Assembly: GCA_000431235.1 (NCBI GenBank)
Contig: HF988729.1
Coordinates: 2,510 to 66,509 of the forward strand
Length of the DNA stretch: 64,000 nucleotides
DNA from: Coprobacillus sp. CAG:698
Lineage (GTDB): Bacteria > Bacillota_I > Bacilli_A > ML615J-28 > CAG-698
Direction: 5' to 3'
Positions within the stretch are counted from its first letter, which is position 1; the number at the start of each line of letters is the position of its first letter. Positions 59,518 to 64,000 of this stretch are shown here, in pieces. A model generated the notes under the pieces. It saw nothing but the letters and a program-made list of their open reading frames with translations. It searched no databases and was not told where the DNA came from. Position numbers and translations under genes: made by a program.

Positions 59518-60003
59518 ATGATAAAAGTAGTTACAAAAAATCAAATGGACAAATACTTAGATGAAATAGTTGATTTAAGAATCAAACTAAATGATATTCA
59601 TGTAGATTCTTTAAAAGATGTTTTTAAAGATAATATAATGAATGAAACAAGACTTGATACAATATATGCCATTAATGATACTAATAGAGATGTAGTTATT
59701 ATGGAAAATAACGATGTTGTAATGGCTTATGCCTTGATTAACTACGAAAAAACAAAAGAAACATTTGATAAAAAAGCTAAAGAAGTTTATTATATTCAAG
59801 AAATAATGATTTCTAATGCCTTTCAAAATCAAGGCTTAGGTAAGAAAATGATAGAATATTTGAAAAAGGATGCTTATAAAAAAGGATTCAAATTAATAGA
59901 ACTTGATGTATGGAGTTTCAATCAAAAAGCTATTAGTTTTTATAAAAATGTTGGTTTTAGAGAACAACAACTGATTATGAATTTGGAGTTAACTGATGAA
60001 TAA
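59518..60003 (+). CDS. GNAT-family N-acetyltransferase
   Basis: A 161-residue GNAT acetyltransferase. The acetyl-CoA site is EIMISNAFQNQGLGKKMIEYLKKDA (Q-x-x-G-x-G/A variant NQGLGKK at ~108-114), followed by LIELDVWSFNQKAISFYKNVGFREQ. The acyl acceptor is unknown. It starts right after the ung stop with GGAG ahead and overlaps the MutS-like gene by eight bases. Confidence 0.88.
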   Translation: MIKVVTKNQMDKYLDEIVDLRIKLNDIHVDSLKDVFKDNIMNETRLDTIYAINDTNRDVVIMENNDVVMAYALINYEKTKETFDKKAKEVYYIQEIMISNAFQNQGLGKKMIEYLKKDAYKKGFKLIELDVWSFNQKAISFYKNVGFREQQLIMNLELTDE

Positions 60004-61735
60004 AAACAAACTTCAAGAAATTAAAGCAAGTATAACGAATGATTATGAGCTTTTTAAAAAGAAATCAAATATACTATCAATATTAAGAGGAATCTCATTT
60101 CTTTTAATTGCTCTTTCTATATTATTATATTTTACTATAGACTTACATTTTGTTTTTATAATTCTTACAATTATTTGTTTCATTGTTTTGCTTATAATAC
60201 ATAATCATATTGACTTAATAAAGAAGTATTATGAATCATATTTACATGTGATTTCCAATTATGAAAGAAGAATTGATGGTACATATGTAGGTAGAAAAGA
60301 AACTACTGGGTTAGAGTTTTTTGAAAATGATAAAGATTTTTTGAAAGACTTAGATATAATTGGTAATAATTCTTTGTACCAATATTTGAACATTTGTAGA
60401 ACACATATGGGAAGAAAAAAACTATATGATAGTTTATGTAATAATGATTTGGGTGAAAACCTTTATAAAAGGCAAGAAGCAATAAAAGAATTAGGCGAAA
60501 ATCTTGAGTTTTGTTTAAACTTTGAAGCTAACAATTATCGAATAGAGGACAACGTATATTTCTCAAAATTAAATAAAGTTACTCTGAAGGGGTTACATAT
60601 AATTTTATCTTTAGGAATATTTTTATTTATTACTTTTGTAATATTATTTATATTGTCTGGTTTAGATAGAGTTAATCCTTCCTTCTTAATTATACCTTGC
60701 ATAGTACAGATACTTAATTTCTTTATCTTTGGAAATATAAATAAAAATGCTTTAGAAGAAATAAAGAATATTGATGATGTTTCCTCATCGATATACGATA
60801 CATTAAAGCTTTTTAAAGATATCGAGTTGAAGTCAGAAGTTTTAAAAACACACTTAGATAATATTATAAGGGGAAGAAAGTATGTTAAAAAATTAACCCT
60901 TATATCTGATTTTGATAGTGTACGTTATAACCCTTTGATAGGTGCTATTTTTAATGCTTTGGTTCCTTTCTCAGTTATAATTAGTTATTTATGCATGAAG
61001 ACTATTAATAATTATTCATATGATATAACTAAGGGAATTGAATCTTTTGAAGAGTTCGAAATGCTTGTAAGTTTATGTGTGATAAAACATACAAAAGAAT
61101 GTGCATCCCTTCCTAAAAGGTCAGAAGAGGTTTCGATTGCGTGCACTAATGTTTTACATCCACTTCTTGGTGAATCTAAATGTGTTGGAAATGATTTTGA
61201 TACAAAGAATGGTATAAATGTTATAACAGGTTCAAATATGAGCGGTAAGACATCGTTTATGCGAACTATTGGCATAAATATAGTATTAATGAATGCGGGA
61301 ACTTATGTAAATGCTACATCATTTTCGGCATCTTATCTTAATTTATTCACATCAATGCGCATATCAGATGATATAACTAAAGGAATATCTACATTTTACG
61401 CTGAACTGCTACGTATAAAAAAAGCTATTGATTGTGTTAAAAATAATGAAAAAATGTTAACGCTAATAGATGAAGTTTTTAGTGGAACTAATTCTAATGA
61501 TCGTATAAAAGGCGCAATTTCTCTTATGAAAATGCTTGATAAACCTAACTCAATAGTTCTAATTACAACACATGATTTTGAACTTTGTGACATAAAGGAT
61601 GAGAATATTATAAATTATCATTTTAGTGAATACTATGAGAATGATAAAATTAAGTTCAATTATAAACTCGAAAAAGGTAAATGTACTACTACTAATGCCA
61701 TCTATTTGATGAAGTTAGTGGGTATAGAAGAATAG
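59996..61735 (+). CDS. Membrane-associated MutS-family ATPase
   Basis: A 579-residue protein with two pairs of membrane helices (about 28-72 and 200-250) ahead of a MutS-type ATPase domain. P-loop GSNMSGKTS starts at residue 412; ISTFYAELLRIKKAIDC, LTLIDEVFSGTNSNDR (Walker B and signature) and LITTHDFELCDI complete the site. The mismatch-recognition (domain I) and connector parts of true MutS are lacking, so this is one of the short membrane MutS-like ATPases of unknown role rather than a repair MutS. Last of the packed run from 57270. Confidence 0.85.
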   Translation: MNKNKLQEIKASITNDYELFKKKSNILSILRGISFLLIALSILLYFTIDLHFVFIILTIICFIVLLIIHNHIDLIKKYYESYLHVISNYERRIDGTYVGRKETTGLEFFENDKDFLKDLDIIGNNSLYQYLNICRTHMGRKKLYDSLCNNDLGENLYKRQEAIKELGENLEFCLNFEANNYRIEDNVYFSKLNKVTLKGLHIILSLGIFLFITFVILFILSGLDRVNPSFLIIPCIVQILNFFIFGNINKNALEEIKNIDDVSSSIYDTLKLFKDIELKSEVLKTHLDNIIRGRKYVKKLTLISDFDSVRYNPLIGAIFNALVPFSVIISYLCMKTINNYSYDITKGIESFEEFEMLVSLCVIKHTKECASLPKRSEEVSIACTNVLHPLLGESKCVGNDFDTKNGINVITGSNMSGKTSFMRTIGINIVLMNAGTYVNATSFSASYLNLFTSMRISDDITKGISTFYAELLRIKKAIDCVKNNEKMLTLIDEVFSGTNSNDRIKGAISLMKMLDKPNSIVLITTHDFELCDIKDENIINYHFSEYYENDKIKFNYKLEKGKCTTTNAIYLMKLVGIEE

Positions 61736-61754
61736 ACGCTGTATGCGTCTTTTT
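61734..61754 (+). terminator. Terminator after the MutS-like gene
   Basis: AGACGC (61734-61739)/GCGTCT (61745-61750), T-run; the stop codon abuts the stem. Confidence 0.8.
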
Positions 61755-61934
61755 CTTGTTTTATCAATAAAACCATGATATAATTAATATGAAGAAAACG
61801 CATATAAAAGGTATTTTATACAAAAAGAAAAATAATTTTTATTATAAAAATAGGAAATAGTCACATAGTAAAAATAATAATTTTGCTTAGAGTTTATCCT
61901 TTTTTATGTTTCTTTAACTAAATATAAGCACTAA

Positions 61935-61966
61935 TTTAACTTATTTTTAAGTAGTTATGATAAAAT
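61935..61966 (+). promoter_or_regulatory. OmpR-type direct-repeat operator and -10 box
   Basis: TTTAAC (61935-61940), five bases, TTTAAG (61946-61951), nine bases, TAAAAT (61961-61966). The same layout recurs at 63879-63910. Direct repeats 11 bp apart at the -35 position are how PhoB/PhoP-type activators bind. A TGaTATAAT (61779-61784) lies farther upstream, followed by a 23-codon Lys-rich frame (61789-61860) without SD that I do not call a gene. Confidence 0.5.
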
Positions 61967-61987
61967 TAATAAAAAGGATGTGTGGTT

Positions 61988-62656
61988 ATGAAATTACTTT
62001 TAGCAGAAGATGATAGAGATATTTCAAGTGTAATAGTAAAATTCTTACAAAAAAACAACTATCTAGTTGATGCTGTATATGATGGAAAGGAAGCTTTACA
62101 ATACTTAGATTGTGAAAAATATGATGGTGTAATTCTAGATGTAATGATGCCTAAAATGGACGGGATAACTGTTGTAAGGAATATGCGAAAAAAAGGTGAC
62201 AATACGCCTGTTTTAATTTTGACTGCTAAAGCTGAAATTGATGACAAAGTTTTAGGTTTAGATGCTGGTGCTGATGACTATCTAACTAAACCATTTTCAA
62301 TGAAAGAATTTTTAGCGCGTATAAGAGCTCTTACACGTCGTAAGAATACAACGCTGTCAACATTTTCTTTTGGCAACATAATATTAAATCCCAAAACATA
62401 TGAGATAATATCGCAGACAGATAAAGTAAGATTAAGTGCTAAGGAATATCAAGTAATGGAAATATTAATAAATAATTCCAATTCACTTGTATCAACAGAG
62501 ATGTTGATGGATAAAGTTTGGGGTTTTGATAGCGATGCAGAAATAAATGTTGTTTGGGTTTATATTTCGGCACTTAGAAAGAAACTTCAAGCAATAAATG
62601 CTAATCTTACAATTTCAGCTATAAGAGGGCTTGGATATAAATTGGAGGAAAAATAA
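61988..62656 (+). CDS. OmpR/PhoB-family response regulator
   Basis: A 222-residue regulator: receiver domain 1-115 with acidic D8/D9, phospho-acceptor D51 (YDGVILDVMMPKMDG), LTAKAE and DDYLTKPF; winged-helix DNA-binding domain ~125-222 (LSAKEYQVMEILINNSNSLVSTEMLMDKVWG; VYISALRKKL; IRGLGYKLEE). Start at ATG 61988 behind AAAAAGGATG. It shares one base with the kinase gene. The direct repeats upstream suggest autoregulation. Confidence 0.95.
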   Translation: MKLLLAEDDRDISSVIVKFLQKNNYLVDAVYDGKEALQYLDCEKYDGVILDVMMPKMDGITVVRNMRKKGDNTPVLILTAKAEIDDKVLGLDAGADDYLTKPFSMKEFLARIRALTRRKNTTLSTFSFGNIILNPKTYEIISQTDKVRLSAKEYQVMEILINNSNSLVSTEMLMDKVWGFDSDAEINVVWVYISALRKKLQAINANLTISAIRGLGYKLEEK

Positions 62657-63864
62657 TGATCAAGAAGTTAAAAATGAGGTTTGTACTAATTTGTATGTCC
62701 TCAATACTATTTGTTCTTGGAGCGATTATCGCAACTGTTAATATAATAAATTATCGATTTATTAATCAAACAGCAGATGAACTTTTGGATTTATTAGCAT
62801 ATAATGATGGAATGTTTATCGAAGAATACTTCAAAGAATATGGAGCTCCTCCATATACGACAAAAGAAAGCAAATACGAAACAAGATTTTTTTGTGTTAG
62901 ATTTGATGACGAAGAAAGACTTATCAGTATAAATATCCAAAATATTGCTAGTGTTAATGAAGAAGAAGCGGTAAGCTATGCCTTTAATGTATTGAATAGT
63001 AATAAAAAAAGAGGTTTTTACGAAAAATATAGATATTTAATTTCTAAAACAACGAATGGGAAATTAGTTATTTTTGTTGATTGTTCTAAAGCGGTATATA
63101 TAGCTAGAAAGTTTGTAAACATAAGCGTAATAGTTGGTGCATTTGCCCTTGTAGGACTTTCTCTTCTAGTTTGGACGATTTCCTCAAAAACAGTAAAACC
63201 AATTGTGGATAGTTATAATAAACAAAGAAAATTTATAACTGATGCTGGTCACGAGCTTAAAACTCCGTTAACAATAATTGCTGCAAATGCAGAAATAATG
63301 GAAATTGAAAATGGAGAAGACGAGTGTATAGATGCCATAAAGAAACAAGTTGCGAGAATGACACAGATGACGAAAAACCTAGTGACATTATCACGAATAG
63401 ATGAAGCGGACTTACGAAATGAAATGAATGAATTCTCATTAACAAATACTTCAATTGATATATTTGAAAGTATGAAGAAAGTAGCTATAAATCAAGGGAA
63501 AGATTATACATATTCTGTAGAAAATGATTTAATTTATAATGGAAATGAAAGATTAATTCGTGAATTACTATTAGTTATAGTCGATAACGCTATAAAGTAT
63601 TCAAAGTCGCATATTAATATAAATGTTTCAAAAAAGAAAAACAAATTAATAGTAGATATTGAAAATGATACAAATGGTCTAAACAAAGATGAAATAAAAA
63701 ACTATACAAATAGGTTTTATCGAACGGATGAAAGCAGAGCATCATCTATTGAAGGTAGTGGCATAGGCTTATCAATTGCCAATGAGATAGTTAAAATGCA
63801 TAAAGGGGAAATGAAGTTATCATCTGAAGATGGTATTGAGTTTAAGATAAAAATAATTTTATAA
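62656..63864 (+). CDS. Sensor histidine kinase
   Basis: A 402-residue membrane kinase for the preceding regulator. Two helices (about 8-30 and 158-178) enclose an extracellular sensor segment of ~125 residues with no domain I recognise. No clear HAMP; the H box FITDAGHELKTPLT has His199, followed by the N box (VDNAIKYSKS) and the G box (GSGIGLSIANEIVKMH). Its ATG overlaps the regulator stop by one base. The signal is unknown. Confidence 0.93.
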   Translation: MIKKLKMRFVLICMSSILFVLGAIIATVNIINYRFINQTADELLDLLAYNDGMFIEEYFKEYGAPPYTTKESKYETRFFCVRFDDEERLISINIQNIASVNEEEAVSYAFNVLNSNKKRGFYEKYRYLISKTTNGKLVIFVDCSKAVYIARKFVNISVIVGAFALVGLSLLVWTISSKTVKPIVDSYNKQRKFITDAGHELKTPLTIIAANAEIMEIENGEDECIDAIKKQVARMTQMTKNLVTLSRIDEADLRNEMNEFSLTNTSIDIFESMKKVAINQGKDYTYSVENDLIYNGNERLIRELLLVIVDNAIKYSKSHININVSKKKNKLIVDIENDTNGLNKDEIKNYTNRFYRTDESRASSIEGSGIGLSIANEIVKMHKGEMKLSSEDGIEFKIKIIL

Positions 63865-63878
63865 AAATTTTATAAACT

Positions 63879-63910
63879 TTTAACTAATTTTTAGGTTGAT
63901 ATTATATAAT
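63879..63910 (+). promoter_or_regulatory. Second OmpR-type operator with promoter, for a gene beyond the window
   Basis: TTTAAC (63879-63884), five bases, TTTAGG (63890-63895), nine bases, TATAAT (63905-63910): the same spacing as at 61935-61966. No gene starts before the window ends at 64000. Confidence 0.5.
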
Positions 63911-64000
63911 GTTATTGTAAAAATTAGTATATAAGAGATTTTAAAATGTCATCTATTATCTTCCTTTTATATACTAAGTGATTACAAGATGTGTGTCATA

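Noticed and set aside
61789..61860. Lys-rich 23-codon frame after a TGaTATAAT
   Set aside because: The ATG would be at or before the transcription start, with no SD; composition is what AT-rich DNA gives by chance.
1..64000. Alternative genetic code (TGA = Trp) as in Mycoplasma
   Set aside because: Several clear genes end in TGA at the family-expected length (DUF523 at 7991, nnr at 24713, the LysR/transglutaminase overlap), so TGA is a stop.
1..64000. CRISPR array or cas genes
   Set aside because: No regularly spaced direct repeats and no Cas-like proteins seen.

Overview
The window is a 64 kb stretch of a very AT-rich, low-GC Gram-positive-type genome. TGA is used as an ordinary stop (for example the end of the DUF523 gene at 7989-7991), so the code is the standard bacterial one and not the Mycoplasma code. 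Sec/lipobox lipoproteins, a T-box, extended -10 promoters, a sodium-type V-ATPase and no outer-membrane genes point to an anaerobic, probably host-associated member of the Bacilli/Firmicutes or of the Firmicutes lineages close to Mollicutes. I cannot name the species.

Layout. 1-6230 is an accessory block: an RNase III-like protein with two dsRNA-binding domains, a DUF5677-like protein, two small unknown proteins, a serine recombinase next to a palindrome-rich intergenic region, and a large zinc-ribbon/TIR/DUF6273 protein. 6400-8000 holds an rRNA-type methyltransferase and DUF523. 8200-13700 is a polyamine operon (XRE-cupin regulator, potABCD) with an unusual PotA and PotD. 13850-18500 has an orphan ABC-2-like membrane protein and a large GH18 surface lipoprotein. 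18550-20700 has a radical SAM/DUF3592 pair on the minus strand, tRNA-Glu, a DUF3795 protein and tRNA-Leu. 20790-25400 has a DUF4434 lipoprotein, a MATE exporter, NAD(P)HX repair and a DUF308 protein. 25480-28520 is an ECF sigma/RsgI-like locus with a second, 5'-truncated RsgI-like gene. 28815-37190 is a complete nine-gene V-type ATPase operon (F-I-K-E-C-G-A-B-D) whose K subunit keeps the full Na+-binding residue set. 37270-41030 has an acyl-ACP thioesterase and an ABC importer preceded by a Phe/Tyr-rich leader peptide and a terminator/antiterminator. 41183-44710 has a TVP38-family protein and a T-box-controlled metNIQ operon. 44828-50600 holds an APC permease, an N-terminally truncated serpin, a minus-strand operon of a duplicated DUF1538 transporter with two P-II-like proteins, and a DUF11-like protein. 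50650-54750 has a transglutaminase-like protein and a LysR regulator divergent from a CPA2 antiporter and MgtC. 54870-57140 has two DUF6273 genes, one with two domains. 57270-61740 is a run of an M29 aminopeptidase, a cupin, Ung, GNAT and a membrane MutS-like ATPase. 61988-63864 is an OmpR-type two-component system.

How the parts fit. Much of the window is import and ion physiology (polyamines, methionine, a probable aromatic amino acid, Na+ pumping, antiport), each controlled by a different visible device: XRE-cupin operator, T-box, leader-peptide attenuator, LysR palindromes and OmpR-type direct repeats. The strongest candidates for something undescribed are the Phe/Tyr leader attenuator (38032-38297), the TIR-DUF6273 protein with its DUF6273 relatives, the RNase III/DUF5677 cassette beside a recombinase, the chitin-binding-like insert in PotD, and two genes that have lost exactly their N-terminal export or fold-starting part. 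All family assignments are from reading motifs; no database search was run.
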